From positions 62,001 to 126,000 of the forward strand of contig JAHHGX010000072.1 of assembly GCA_019359675.1 (NCBI GenBank): 64,000 nucleotides of DNA, written 5' to 3'. Under the pieces are notes generated by a model that saw only the letters and a program-made list of their open reading frames with translations, ran no database searches and was not told the origin of the DNA. Made by a program: the position numbers and the translations under genes. The stretch is from Calothrix sp. FI2-JRJ7. Lineage in GTDB: Bacteria > Cyanobacteriota > Cyanobacteriia > Cyanobacteriales > Nostocaceae. Shown here in pieces: positions 44,151 to 54,838 of the stretch (its first letter is position 1; each line of letters begins with the position of its first letter).

Positions 44151-45692
44151 ATGTCTCTAACAGAAGAAGTTCTTGCACGTCTACCAGGTAACGTATGGGG
44201 TGGGTTACAGCGTGCTGATACCTTACTCGAAAAGTTGCGTCAAGGTAATATTCCTGTACCAACAGTAGTTACAGAAAATTCTGAGTGTATTGGTGATATT
44301 GAATCGGATGTGGTAATTTGCGGTGGTACATTAGGAATATTGATAGGCGCCGCTTTAGTACTTCGAGGCGCCTCAGTCGTACTCTTAGAAAGAGGTATTT
44401 TAAAGGGAAGAGAACAAGAGTGGAATATCTCACGCCATGAGTTGCAGGTATTTGTAGAATTAGAGCTACTTACAGAACAAGAATTACAAAAAGCAATAGT
44501 TACAGAATATAATCCTGCACGAGTAGCGTTTCACGAAGGTGTAGAAGTTTGGGTAAAAGACGTACTTAATATAGGAGTAGACCCAGCATACCTACTAGAG
44601 ACACTCAAGCAAAAATTTCTAGAGAAAGGCGGTAAGTTATATGAAAGTACCCCATTCCAAGAAGCCGTCGTGCATCCAGACGGTGTAATTATTAATAAGC
44701 AATATAAAACCAGACTTTTGATAGATGCGATGGGGCACTTTTCACCCATTGTCCAACAAGCGCGCGGCGGAAAAAAACCCGATGCACTTTGTTTAGTTGT
44801 TGGAACATGTGCCCAAGGTTTTCCGGAAAACCGAACCGGGGACTTGTTGTTATCTAACACACCCTTGCACAACCAGTGTCAGTACTTTTGGGAAGCATTC
44901 CCAGCAAGACACGGTAGAACAACATACATGTTTACCTACATGGATGCAAATTTGCGGCGCCCTAATTTAGCAGCACTTTTTGAGGACTATCTCCAGTTAA
45001 TGCCTCAATACCAAGGTGTGGAATTAAAACAGCTTGATATTAAGCGTGCATTATTTGGATATTTTCCATCCTATCGAGAAAGTCCGTTGCAAACACCTTT
45101 CCATCGCATCTTACCAGTTGGAGACAGTAGCGGTAGTCAGTCACCATTAAGTTTTGGTGGTTTTGGGGCAATGGTGCGACATCTACGCAGGTTGACACAA
45201 GGTGTAGAAGAAGCACTTGCGAGTAATGAATTATCAAGTAAAGCTTTATCATTACTTCAACCATATCAACCCAACTTAACAGTTACATGGTTATTTCAGA
45301 AAGCCATGAGTGTAGGTATCGAGCAAAAAATAGGCGCCAATCAAATCAATAATTTGTTATCAGCAGTATTTATAGAGATGCAAAAACTAGGTGAACCGAT
45401 ATTCAAACCATTTTTGCAAGATGTTATTCAATTTTCAGGGTTGACACAAACCTTATTTAAAACAGGTTTACAGCATCCCTTGCTCGTGATGAGAATAATA
45501 CCCCAAGTTGGAATTATTGCATTGCTAGACTGGACAGTGCATTATATCAACCTTGGCATTTACTCAATTTTATATTCATTAAATCAACATATAGAACAGT
45601 GGATAAAAAGATTATCATTAAAACAACAATATTACTGGCGCCGTCGTATAGACGCATGGAAATATGGTTCAGGAGGAGACTATTTTGAGTAG
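44151..45692 (+). CDS. cruP: Lycopene-cyclase-like flavoprotein CruP
   Basis: A 513-residue FAD protein of the CruA/CruP carotenoid-cyclase group. The dinucleotide fold is VVICGGTLGILIGAALVLRG, followed by ERGILKGREQEWNISRHEL typical of CruP. CruA makes monocyclic lycopene in green bacteria and cyanobacteria; CruP is a paralogue linked with oxygen-stress protection rather than cyclisation. The length (shorter than typical CruA) supports CruP. It contains several GGCGCC sites. Confidence in the group is high, in the letter moderate. Confidence 0.72.
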   Translation: MSLTEEVLARLPGNVWGGLQRADTLLEKLRQGNIPVPTVVTENSECIGDIESDVVICGGTLGILIGAALVLRGASVVLLERGILKGREQEWNISRHELQVFVELELLTEQELQKAIVTEYNPARVAFHEGVEVWVKDVLNIGVDPAYLLETLKQKFLEKGGKLYESTPFQEAVVHPDGVIINKQYKTRLLIDAMGHFSPIVQQARGGKKPDALCLVVGTCAQGFPENRTGDLLLSNTPLHNQCQYFWEAFPARHGRTTYMFTYMDANLRRPNLAALFEDYLQLMPQYQGVELKQLDIKRALFGYFPSYRESPLQTPFHRILPVGDSSGSQSPLSFGGFGAMVRHLRRLTQGVEEALASNELSSKALSLLQPYQPNLTVTWLFQKAMSVGIEQKIGANQINNLLSAVFIEMQKLGEPIFKPFLQDVIQFSGLTQTLFKTGLQHPLLVMRIIPQVGIIALLDWTVHYINLGIYSILYSLNQHIEQWIKRLSLKQQYYWRRRIDAWKYGSGGDYFE

Positions 45693-45722
45693 AAAGTGCG
45701 CTCGTGTGCTTATATAACCAAC

Positions 45723-45842
45723 AATGTCATGCTGAACGCAGTGAAGCATCTCATAACAATTAAAAATGTCATTGCTGAACGTAGTGAAGCATCTCATAAC
45801 AATCAAAATTATTAAGATTCTTCGCTACGCTCAGAATGACAA
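45723..45842. repeat. Tandem and inverted TGCTGAACG repeat
   Basis: Two 40-base units containing GAACG(C/T)AGTGAAGCATCTCA are followed by an inverted copy GATTCTTCGCTACGCTCAG. A common cyanobacterial intergenic repeat type. The 100-residue frame running through it is not a gene. Confidence 0.65.
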
Positions 45843-46010
45843 GCTATCAAATATAAAAAAACATGTTAGAAAAACGAACCACAGGAAACAAAAATTTTAC
45901 GACACTAATAAATTTACTGAGAGAGCGACAATCATTAGCATATTCAAAGAACTTTACAGTCTACTTTCACTTTTTACGAGCATCCTTCTTTTCTGTTTAA
46001 AAAGCAAAAC

Positions 46011-46220
46011 ATGGTGGTTGGAACTTTCAATGGACAAGACTTGTATTATATACGAACAGAAGGCATAGGTGATGATGCTCTTGATATCGTTACAATTGGT
46101 CAGGACGGTAATGAGACTTTTTTACAAGGTTTAGGCAAGTAGATTCATGATGCTAGCCAGCTTGTAATCGATAAAGACGCTTTGGCTAAAATTCGCATCT
46201 GTAGCTTACCCAAAGTCTAG
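46011..46220 (+). pseudogene. Small reading frame split by an in-frame TAG, unrecognised
   Basis: From ATG 46011 the frame encodes VGTFNGQDLYYIRTEGIGDD and later QDGNETFLQGLGK, then stops at TAG (46140-46142). The same frame continues with IHDASQLVIDKDALAKIR to a second TAG at 46218. Together it would be 68 residues. It appears to be a small gene with a nonsense change or two unrelated stretches. Family unknown. Confidence 0.4.
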
Positions 46221-46284
46221 CCACGGTTGCTAACTTATAAACAAATTTACTAATCATGGTTCTTATTTATTGTGGCACTTTAAT

Positions 46285-46350
46285 TTGACAACGATTCGTT
46301 GTCAAAATGGTACATTAGTTTGGAAATTAATGTTTTCCACTTGTACAGGC
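46285..46350. repeat. Palindromic repeat A flanking an orphan gene
   Basis: TTTGACAACGATTCGTTGTCAAA is palindromic (23 bases, abbreviated arms TTTGACAACGA/TTCGTTGTCAAA). It is followed by TGGTACATTAGTTTGG and more, all closely similar to the copy at 47034-47105. Confidence 0.65.
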
Positions 46351-46360
46351 GCCAGTTGCA

Positions 46361-46834
46361 CTATACTTCTTCCATATAACTACGCCAGATAGCAAGTAGT
46401 TCATCTTTACAGGGTTTTGGCGCCTGTATTTCTCTTTCCATCACTTCTGCCACTGCAAACAACATACGAGTTAGGCTCGACCATTTTATAGAAACTACTA
46501 AGTCAGACCATAAAAATAGTACTGGCGATGTTTCTTGTTGACTCTCACTACCAAGCACAAAGTATAAGCCTTTTTCTGTAACGCTTATAGGAAATACGCA
46601 AGAACCAATATCTTCCCAGTCTAGAGAACAAGTGAGTTTTTCTTCCAGGCTTTTCTTTGCACTTTGCGTAAACTCTAAAATATCTTTATTTTTCTTCCAC
46701 CAAGAGGATGAAGGAGAGTCATAGTTTATTGCTTGTGCAAATGGAAAGAAAACGTTATCGCAGAATGGAAACTCAAATTGAAAATAGCTATCGAAAGAAT
46801 CCCAATTTTTGTTCGAGTCTAAACCAATTGGCAA
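46361..46834 (-). CDS. Hypothetical protein (157 aa), flanked by related palindromes
   Basis: A 157-residue soluble, aromatic-rich protein with no family I can name. It is rich in Phe, Trp and acidic residues (FQFEFPFCDNVFFPFAQA, SWWKKNKDILEF), has no signal peptide or membrane helix, and ends MEREIQAPKPCKDELLAIW. Some cyanobacterial immunity-type proteins look similar in composition, but this is not evidence of function. The gene is flanked by two related palindromic repeats, like a cassette. It is in a region with decayed genes. Confidence 0.55.
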   Translation of the reverse strand: MPIGLDSNKNWDSFDSYFQFEFPFCDNVFFPFAQAINYDSPSSSWWKKNKDILEFTQSAKKSLEEKLTCSLDWEDIGSCVFPISVTEKGLYFVLGSESQQETSPVLFLWSDLVVSIKWSSLTRMLFAVAEVMEREIQAPKPCKDELLAIWRSYMEEV

Positions 46835-46856
46835 GCAACCATTACCCCTTTGATAT

Positions 46857-47034
46857 AATCTAGCTATGGAAGTAAGTCTGACTTTTGTATATCAGAACTT
46901 AATTGTGAGCATGATTCGGTAATTTGGCAAGCTTTTCAATCAATAGTACAGAATTGCGGCTGGATTATTTCTTTAGAAAAATTTGTTAGTACTGGGAATA
47001 GAGAAAAAGTAGTAATTATTTGCAAAGCTCCTTA
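46857..47034 (+). pseudogene. Reading-frame remnant, unrecognised
   Basis: An open frame without a clear start encodes SELNCEHDSVIWQAFQSIV and ends VVIICKAP. It looks coding in codon use but has no recognised family. It may be the end of a decayed gene beside the orphan hypothetical. Confidence 0.35.
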
Positions 47035-47105
47035 AATTGACAACCATTGGTTGTCAATTTGGTACATTAGTTTGGGAGTGATTGGTTGCCATTTGCACAG
47101 GTGCC
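47034..47105. repeat. Palindromic repeat B flanking an orphan gene
   Basis: AAATTGACAACC-ATT-GGTTGTCAATTT is a perfect 12-base inverted repeat. The following TTGGTACATTAGTTTGG is shared with repeat A (46285-46350), in the same orientation, about 750 bases apart. The 72-base similarity is about three quarters by eye. Confidence 0.7.
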
Positions 47106-47121
47106 GAAAAGTTGATGCAGG

Positions 47122-47175
47122 TGTTATAAGGACAGTTTTTTCAATTTGCGGCTTAGTTCAATTAGTACAATAATA
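47122..47175 (+). pseudogene. Degenerate duplicate of the C-terminus of the decayed gene at 47237-47893
   Basis: The 50 bases starting GCAGGTGTTATAAGGACAG closely match 47852-47895 (GCAGGTGTTCCGAGGTCAG...), which is the end of the decayed gene just downstream. In this copy the frame contains stops. Confidence 0.55.
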
Positions 47176-47236
47176 TTAATTTTGCTGACTTTTCTCTTGA
47201 AAGTAAGCTGTTTGACTCTGCTGCTCCTGATCGTAT

Positions 47237-47893
47237 TTGCTCCCGCCACAAACACCATATCCATTTTTGGCTGCAGGTACAGGCGCCTTCGATTGGGGCA
47301 ATTTTGATATTAGTGATATTGTGGCATTTATTCACTTAATTAATTTCCCTGTTGTCGAACCACAGCGTTTATACCATTTCACGTTAATGGCGATACAAAT
47401 GAATCTTGTAGAGACGCGATTGAACCCTTGTCTCTACAGGTCTGTATTTGTATCAAGGTTTTTGTGAAACGGTATTAACTACTGCTTTACAAAATTTGCA
47501 AGCTGTTACTGTGTTGAGTCGTCAATCTTGGAAGCTAATTTTAGCAGAAACCAATAATGACCGTGAGTGGTTGCCTAATCTTCGGCAAAAGGGCGTTATT
47601 CCAAATGCAGCAGTGACACAACCGATGATTGATAACTGGTTGGCTTTTATGAATAGACTGATGTATTACTTACGGGTAAAAAGTTAGTTCTGTTTTGGCG
47701 AAAGCGTGAAGCTAGAGGTATTACTTTAAATAAAGTATTTACACAGCCAAGTTCTTTTGATTTGGTTTTGTGGGTACAGAGAACTGCTGCTCCTTATTTG
47801 GAAAGTGGGGTAAAAACGGATGCTGGTGTTTGGCAAAGATTAATGCAGGTGTTCCGAGGTCAGTTTTTTCAGTTTGCTGCTTGGTTTAATTAA
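47237..47893 (+). pseudogene. Decayed gene of unknown family with frameshift and inserted palindrome
   Basis: Three pieces of one gene can be traced. First, PYPFLAAGTGAFDWGNFDIS; then an inserted GTAGAGACG...GTCTCTAC-type palindrome at 47405-47440; then LQNLQAVTVLSRQSWKLILA and MNRLMYYLRVK. After a frameshift near 47683 the frame continues KLVLFWRKREARGITLNKVF and ends VFRGQFFQFAAWFN at 47893. The family is not recognised, but the frames agree in codon style and position. Confidence 0.5.
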
Positions 47894-47895
47894 AT

Positions 47896-48010
47896 GCAAG
47901 GGATGGGCAGTTAAACTCTTGTGGGATGGGCATTTTAACTCTTGTGGGATGGGCATTCTTGCCCGTCATTACAAAGATGTAGAGGCGGGCAGGGATGCCC
48001 GCTCCACAAG
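47896..48010. repeat. Tandem GGATGGGCA units and inverted GGGATGCCCGC repeat
   Basis: Three near-identical units of TGGGATGGGCA...CTCTTG lie downstream of the decayed gene, followed by an inverted repeat around GGGCAGGGATGCCCGC. This is the same dispersed family as at 3945, 12915 and 37370. It lies downstream of the transaldolase. Confidence 0.6.
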
Positions 48011-48022
48011 GAGAAGTTAAAT

Positions 48023-49030
48023 TTAAGCTACTTTGCGACCTGCTGTTGCTCCTAGTTTTGCAAGGTGGTCTGCAAGTAGTGTTTCTAGGGTTTCTAGGGC
48101 TTTGGTGAAACCTTTGATACCTTCATCGAGTTTTTCTGAAGCCATGCGGTCTTCTGCGTGCATTTTGTCGTAGGTTGCTTTGTCAATGGTGATTTTTTCA
48201 ATTGACATTGCAGCGGCTTTTTCTGCGTCGAGTTTGCGGGGTAGTTCGCCTATTGTTGATTGTAGTTCTGCTAACAGTTGGGGTGAAATGGTTAACAAAT
48301 CGCTACCTGCAAGTTCAGTAATTTCGCCAAGGTTGCGGAAGCTGGCGCCCATTACTTCGGTTTTGTAGCCGAATTTCTTGTAGTAGTTGTAGATATTGGC
48401 GACAGAAACTACACCTGGGTCTTCTGCGGGTGCATAGCTATCGCGTCCGGTTTCTTTTTTGTACCAGTCGAGAATGCGTCCAACGAAGGGAGAAATTAGA
48501 GTTACACCAGCTTCTGCACAGGCAATTGCTTGGTGAATACCAAATAGTAAGGTGAGGTTACAGTGGATTCCTTCTTTTTCAAGAATTTCTGCTGCGCGGA
48601 TACCTTCCCAAGTACTCGCAATTTTGATTAAAACTCGTTCTTTGCCAACACCTGCTGCTTCGTACTGAGCAATTAAACCGCGTGCTTTGTTGAGGGTTGC
48701 TTCGGTATCGTAAGACAAACGTGCGTCAACTTCAGTAGAAACACGACCAGGAATAATTTCAAGAATCTTTAAACCGAAAGCAACTGCTAAACGGTCAAAA
48801 GCTAAGGTTAAAATATCCGCTTCTTTGGCGCCTGCTCCTAAATCTTGTTTTGCTTTTAACAGAGTTTCGTTGACAATTTCCTGATATTCAGGCATTTGTG
48901 CCGCTGCGGTGATAAGAGAGGGGTTGGTGGTTGCATCTCTTGGTGTGAACTTTGCAATGGCGCCGATATCTCCTGTGTCAGCTACCACTACAGTCATTTT
49001 CTTGAGTTGGTCGAGTAAATTACTAGACAT
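48023..49030 (-). CDS. tal: Transaldolase
   Basis: A 335-residue TalB-type enzyme of the pentose-phosphate pathway. It transfers a three-carbon ketol unit between sedoheptulose 7-phosphate and glyceraldehyde 3-phosphate. Recognised: [20 protein letters not shown] with [23 protein letters not shown] with the Schiff-base lysine, and [26 protein letters not shown] before the ATG is the ribosome binding site. It lies in the same orientation as gap and xfp. C-terminal extension is the usual cyanobacterial tail. Confidence 0.93.
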   Translation of the reverse strand: MSSNLLDQLKKMTVVVADTGDIGAIAKFTPRDATTNPSLITAAAQMPEYQEIVNETLLKAKQDLGAGAKEADILTLAFDRLAVAFGLKILEIIPGRVSTEVDARLSYDTEATLNKARGLIAQYEAAGVGKERVLIKIASTWEGIRAAEILEKEGIHCNLTLLFGIHQAIACAEAGVTLISPFVGRILDWYKKETGRDSYAPAEDPGVVSVANIYNYYKKFGYKTEVMGASFRNLGEITELAGSDLLTISPQLLAELQSTIGELPRKLDAEKAAAMSIEKITIDKATYDKMHAEDRMASEKLDEGIKGFTKALETLETLLADHLAKLGATAGRKVA

Positions 49031-49331
49031 AAAATTCCTCTTGAAGTTTGTTTATCAGGACTTATATCAATTGCGTTTTGCGTCGGCAGGAGTACTGTGG
49101 TGTAAGAGCGCGTTGTTTATGGCAATTAAAAAGCCACGCTTGTCCTGAGTTATCCCCCGTAAGCCCTATTCTAGGCAGACCGAGTTAGATTTTACAGTGT
49201 GTTTTTATGCACTTTTGTTAAATCATCTTGTTATTTTAAGTAATGAGTGCTGAGTGTTTAGTTTTTACTCTGCTCCTTTCCTCTTTGTAAGGTGCGTGAT
49301 GCTTACAATCTAATCTCCGTCAAAAAAATTG

Positions 49332-49497
49332 GGTAGGGTGTGTGAAAGCCATTACTGTCAATCAATGTAATGGAATATCAAAGTGCTTTCACGCACCATT
49401 AACATCCTTAAGTAAGTGCCATTCCTTCGTAAGGTGCGTGACGCTACTAAATTACTCGCTTCGTTTTAAGATTGTTCATAGCGTCACACACCCTACC
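49332..49497. mobile_element. MITE-like inverted-repeat element
   Basis: Perfect 14-base terminal inverted repeats GGTAGGGTGTGTGA and TCACACACCCTACC enclose 166 bases without coding capacity. The distal half (49433-49496) is about 80 percent the same as 27385-27447 by eye. It lies between tal and gap. Confidence 0.7.
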
Positions 49498-49519
49498 TCC
49501 TAACTTTACTTAGCACTCA

Positions 49520-50548
<1,029 letters not shown>

Positions 50549-50618
50549 TTATCCTCCTTTTGCTGCATCAAGCAAAACATTCCAAGATTAAGGATGCAGC
50601 TAATTTGTTTTTAGTTCA

Positions 50619-50656
50619 GTCACCATTAAGCCAGACTGACCTAAATTAATGGTGAC
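50619..50656. promoter_or_regulatory. Inverted repeat upstream of gap
   Basis: GTCACCATTAA (50619-50629) and its exact inverse TTAATGGTGAC (50646-50656) enclose a 16-base spacer, 74 bases upstream of the gap start. It may be an operator or a leader hairpin. Confidence 0.5.
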
Positions 50657-50725
50657 AGTATCACTGCACTAAAGCTAATTTGATTGATTTGTTTTAAGAT
50701 TTGTCAGGAAGTGGGTAACGTAAAA

Positions 50726-50810
50726 TCCCCCCTGACCCCCCTTACTAAGCGGGGGCTTTAGCCTCCCCCTCTTGTCCCCCCCTTATTAAGGGGGGTCAGG
50801 GGGGATCAGA
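50726..50810. repeat. C-rich/G-rich dispersed repeat at the xfp 3' end
   Basis: Two inverted CCCCCTTACTAAG...GGGGG and CCCCTTATTAAGGGG stretches that end at GGATCAGAC next to the xfp stop codon (50811). Same family as 31073, 42598 and 57436. Confidence 0.75.
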
Positions 50811-53228
50811 CTAGCTTCCTTCGTGTCCAATATCAGTTTTGGCGCCTATGTCTTCCCATGTCCAGTCTCTAACTTCGGGCATGTCCTCACCGTATTTGGT
50901 TATATAAAGTTTGTGTTCGATGAGTTTGTCTTGCAGCATTTGCTTGATATATGCTGCGTTACTACCTAAATGGGGTACACGGTTGATAACGTCTATTGCT
51001 AAATGGAAGCGGTCTAGGTCGTTCAATACCACCATGTCGAATGGTGTTGTCGTCGTTCCTTCTTCTTTGTAACCTCGCACGTGTAAGTTATTGTGGTTGG
51101 TGCGACGGTAGGTTAGACGGTGAATTAACCAGGGGTAGCCGTGATATGCGAAGATAATTGGCTTGTTAGTGGTAAATATTGCGTCAAAGTCTTTGTCAGA
51201 TAGTCCATGCGGATGTTCGGTAGATGGTTGAAGTTTCATCAAGTCCACTATATTTACTACCCGCACTTTTAATTCTGGTATTTCGCGACGTAATATGTCT
51301 ACTGCTGCTAATGTTTCTAATGTTGGCACATCTCCTGCACATGCCATTACAACATCGGGTTCGCTACCTTTATCGTTACTTGCCCATTCCCAAATTCCAA
51401 TTCCTTTGGTGCAGTGCTTGATAGCTGCATCCATATTTAGGTATTGCAACGCGGGCTGTTTGCCTGCGATGATTACGTTAACATAGTGACGACTTTGCAA
51501 GCAGTGGTCTGTGACTGATAATAGAGTGTTGGCATCGGGTGGTAGATATACACGAATTACTTCGGGTTTCTTGTTGACTACATGGTCAATAAAACCTGGG
51601 TCTTGATGCGAAAACCCGTTATGGTCTTGGCGCCATACGTGTGAGGTGAGAAGATAATTGAGTGAAGGTACTGGCCGGCGCCAAGGAATATCCAAAGTTG
51701 TTTTTAACCATTTAGCATGTTGGTTAAACATGGAGTCAATAATATGGATAAACGCTTCGTAACACGAGAAAAACCCGTGACGACCTGTAAGTAAATATCC
51801 TTCTAACCATCCTTGACAAGTATGTTCACTCAAGATTTCCATGACTCGGCCATCTGGAGCAAGATGTTCGTCTTCTGGGATACGGGGAGCGTTCCAAGTT
51901 CTATCGGTAACTTCAAATACTGCGTCTAAACGATTTGATTGCGTTTCATCCGGTCCAAATACTCTAAAATTACGGCTTTCTTGATTCAATTTCATTATGT
52001 CTCTGAGGAATTTACCTGTTACCTTGGTAGCCTCAGCAACAACTGAACCAGGTTTTGGAACATCAACCGCGTACTCCTCAAATTCGGGCATTCGCAACGG
52101 ACGCATTAAGACACCACCGTTAGTATGTGGGTTATCACCCATGCGTCGCTGTCCTGTTGGCGCCAGTTGTGCCAGTTGAGGAATAAATTTACCGTTTTCG
52201 TCGAAGAGTTCTTCAGGTTTATAACTCTTCATCCACTGTTCGAGAAGTTTAAGATGTTCGGGGTTGGTTTGAAGTTGACCAAATGGCACTTGGTGCGAAC
52301 GCCAAAAATCTTCTGTTTTCTTACCATCAACTTCTTTTGGCCCCGTCCATCCTTTCGGACTTCGCAAAATAATCATTGGATATTGGGGACGCTTGGTAAA
52401 CCCATGTACGCGCGCTTCTCTTTGAATACCTTTAATTTCTTCTACTACGGTTTCCAAAGTCGCTGCCATTTGTTGGTGCATTAGTACTGGGTCAGAACCT
52501 TCGACGAAGTAAGGTTTGTACCCATAACCAATAAACAAACTTTCTAATTCTTCGTGTTCAAGACGCGCTAATACCGTGGGGTTGGCAATTTTGTACCCGT
52601 TGAGATGCAGTATAGGTAATACGGCGCCATCGTTTACAGGGTTAATAAACTTATTCGAGTGCCAACTAGTTGCAAGTGGCCCAGTTTCAGCTTCACCATC
52701 ACCAACAACGCAGGCAACTAATAAATCAGGATTATCAAATGCGGCGCCGTAAGCGTGAGATAATGCATAACCAAGTTCTCCACCTTCGTGTATTGAACCA
52801 GGAGTTTCTGGCGCCACATGACTAGGAATACCACCAGGAAACGAAAACTGCTTGAATAAACGTTTCATTCCTTCGGCATCTTGCGAAATATTTGGATAAT
52901 ATTCGCTGTAAGTGCCTTCAAGATAAGTATTCGCCACCAACCCAGGCCCACCATGTCCTGGTCCAGCTATGTAAATAGCGCTTTGGTCGTATTTTTTGAT
53001 GATTCTATTAAGATGAACGTAAATAAAGTTCAAACCAGGAGTTGTGCCCCAATGTCCTAAAAGTCTTGGCTTAACGTGTTCAGTCTTTAAAGGTTCTTTG
53101 AGAAGCGGGTTATCTAAAAGGTATATTTGTCCTACAGAAAGATAATTAGCCGCACGCCAATAAGCGTTAATTAAATGAAGCTCTTCATCAGTTAATGGTC
53201 TTTGTTCGGTCGAAATTGCTAAAGTCAT
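50811..53228 (-). CDS. xfp: Phosphoketolase (xylulose-5-P/fructose-6-P)
   Basis: An 805-residue thiamine-diphosphate enzyme that cleaves xylulose 5-phosphate or fructose 6-phosphate with phosphate to acetyl phosphate. Recognised: [39 protein letters not shown], the cofactor motif [20 protein letters not shown] and the [18 protein letters not shown] region. Full length for the family. In cyanobacteria it supports carbon flow in the dark and salvage of carbon at high light. It lies upstream of gap in the same direction. Its stop codon abuts a dispersed repeat. Confidence 0.94.
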   Translation of the reverse strand: MTLAISTEQRPLTDEELHLINAYWRAANYLSVGQIYLLDNPLLKEPLKTEHVKPRLLGHWGTTPGLNFIYVHLNRIIKKYDQSAIYIAGPGHGGPGLVANTYLEGTYSEYYPNISQDAEGMKRLFKQFSFPGGIPSHVAPETPGSIHEGGELGYALSHAYGAAFDNPDLLVACVVGDGEAETGPLATSWHSNKFINPVNDGAVLPILHLNGYKIANPTVLARLEHEELESLFIGYGYKPYFVEGSDPVLMHQQMAATLETVVEEIKGIQREARVHGFTKRPQYPMIILRSPKGWTGPKEVDGKKTEDFWRSHQVPFGQLQTNPEHLKLLEQWMKSYKPEELFDENGKFIPQLAQLAPTGQRRMGDNPHTNGGVLMRPLRMPEFEEYAVDVPKPGSVVAEATKVTGKFLRDIMKLNQESRNFRVFGPDETQSNRLDAVFEVTDRTWNAPRIPEDEHLAPDGRVMEILSEHTCQGWLEGYLLTGRHGFFSCYEAFIHIIDSMFNQHAKWLKTTLDIPWRRPVPSLNYLLTSHVWRQDHNGFSHQDPGFIDHVVNKKPEVIRVYLPPDANTLLSVTDHCLQSRHYVNVIIAGKQPALQYLNMDAAIKHCTKGIGIWEWASNDKGSEPDVVMACAGDVPTLETLAAVDILRREIPELKVRVVNIVDLMKLQPSTEHPHGLSDKDFDAIFTTNKPIIFAYHGYPWLIHRLTYRRTNHNNLHVRGYKEEGTTTTPFDMVVLNDLDRFHLAIDVINRVPHLGSNAAYIKQMLQDKLIEHKLYITKYGEDMPEVRDWTWEDIGAKTDIGHEGS

Positions 53229-53593
53229 ATTACACCTGGTAGCAAACCGATTGGACTAATTTGTTCTGACCAACAAGTACAATTATTCTATTACTTAGAA
53301 TTCTTACTAAAAACCAATTAGAAGCAGGAATAATTATAGTTGGCAGCCTCTACCAACACTAGCAAAGCATTTAATAACAAAACTCATACTTAATTATGAT
53401 TTCAACATACTATAAGTTTATAAATAATAATTTAACCTATCTATAACAATTTATTTATCTATCTATCCCAATAAGTATATCTTTAGACAGAGGTTACAGA
53501 AACCGGGTTTCCCCAGCACTCAACATAATAATCTTTAACCTTTACCCAAGGAAACGCGGTTTCTCAATATAACCTAAAACATTACTTTTGTAC
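53229..53593. repeat. Intergenic region with GAAACC-type inverted repeat
   Basis: 53500-53568 contains GAAACCGGGTTTCCCC...ACATAATAATCT...GGAAACGCGGTTTCTC, the same 70-base element as at 63868-63936. The rest is AT-rich promoter sequence of xfp. Confidence 0.6.
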
Positions 53594-53770
53594 TCAGGAC
53601 ATATTATCATCTTCTAAATCATTAAGTTGTAATGTATACTCCATTGCTTCTTTTAATAGCAACAAATAATTAGAAGATAAAGTACCTAGCTTTCTAGCTA
53701 ATCTCTGTTTATCAATAGCAACGATTTCTTGATAGTCTATTTTAGCAGGACTTACGATGCTGCCATAACC
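53594..53770 (-). pseudogene. C-terminal fragment of a MazF/PemK-like toxin
   Basis: An open frame without start encodes SPAKIDYQEIVAIDKQRLAR and KLGTLSSNYLLLLKEAMEYT, resembling the C-terminus of MazF/PemK mRNA-interferase toxins (IDKxR, LGxLS). The N-terminal catalytic part is missing. Upstream it meets a half copy of the GGTGCGTGACGC repeat (53778), which likely interrupted it. Confidence 0.55.
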
Positions 53771-53837
53771 ATAATTCGGTGCGTGACGCTACAAGTCTTA
53801 TAACTACGTTGAAATATTTTCTAAGTAAAGTTAATAG

Positions 53838-54749
53838 CTAGCAAATTAATAATGTTTGCTTGACACAGCTATCAAAACCTATAGTATTATCTAAATTAAC
53901 TTCTTTAAAAATAGTTTTATTAAGTGAGGCGCCAGTCAAATTAGCACCTGCAAGGTTAACATTTGTAAATGAAGCTTTATCTAAACAAGCACCTGCTAAG
54001 TTTGCTCCTGACAAGTTAACCCCTCTAAAAATCGCACGCTCTAAATTTGCTTGTTGCAAACAGGCGCCTTTCAAATTAGTTTCATAAAAAATAGCGGTTT
54101 GGAAGTACGATTTATTCAGAATAGCATCTTCTAAATTAGTTTGCCAAAAACTTGCTTTATTAAACAATGATTCACTGAGATTTGCCGCACGCAAATTCGC
54201 TTGATTAAAATTGACTTTGATAAAATATGTACTAATTAAATCAGCTTCACTCAGGTCAGCATTGCAAAAGTTTGTTTGTTGAATAATTGCTCGACTCAAA
54301 CAAGCTCGTTTTAAAATTGCTCCCGTTAAGTAAGATTTCCAGAATTTCGTTTCAGTTAAACAAGCTGCCGCCAGATTGGTATGAATAAGTACAGCTTCCT
54401 GAAGATTTGCTTTTTCAAGGCAGGCGCCAGTTAGATTAGCTTGGTTCAAGTTGGCTTGAAATAAAACTGCTTTTTTTAAATTAGCCTGTAATAAACAAGC
54501 ACGATTTAAAGATGCTCCTTTTAGCTTTGCTTGATTTAGGTTGGCAAAACTTAAATTGGCGGCATCTAGATTTGCGCCTTTTAAGTTGGCATGACTAAGG
54601 TTTGCTTGTTGCAAGTACGCTCTGCTTAGGTTGGCAGCTTCTAATTGTGCTGACGAAAGGTCTATTTCACTATTCTTCCATACTTCTTTTTGTCGGTTCC
54701 ATATGTGTACTCCCTTAAGCAGTACTGCGAGATGCTCCTGGTTAATCAT
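53838..54749 (-). CDS. Pentapeptide-repeat protein 1
   Basis: A 303-residue right-handed beta-helix protein. After an N-terminal cap (LKGVHIWNRQKEVWK) it is made of A(N/D)LxX repeats to near residue 290, interrupted by an atypical segment around 130-170 (FWKSYLTG). No signal peptide or helix. Such proteins are extremely common in cyanobacteria, with few known functions. It is about half identical by eye to its neighbour at 54839, with equal length, so this is a tandem duplication. Confidence 0.88.
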   Translation of the reverse strand: MINQEHLAVLLKGVHIWNRQKEVWKNSEIDLSSAQLEAANLSRAYLQQANLSHANLKGANLDAANLSFANLNQAKLKGASLNRACLLQANLKKAVLFQANLNQANLTGACLEKANLQEAVLIHTNLAAACLTETKFWKSYLTGAILKRACLSRAIIQQTNFCNADLSEADLISTYFIKVNFNQANLRAANLSESLFNKASFWQTNLEDAILNKSYFQTAIFYETNLKGACLQQANLERAIFRGVNLSGANLAGACLDKASFTNVNLAGANLTGASLNKTIFKEVNLDNTIGFDSCVKQTLLIC

Positions 54750-54838
54750 CTATAAACAATTATAAATAATAATTTATGTACAACAGACTGTTATAACATA
54801 TATATACAAATTTACTAATAAAGGGGCAAATTCTAAAT

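Noticed and set aside
45766-46068. A 100-residue open frame on the plus strand
   Set aside because: It runs through a tandem dispersed repeat, has no ribosome binding site or family resemblance, and overlaps the small split frame at 46011.
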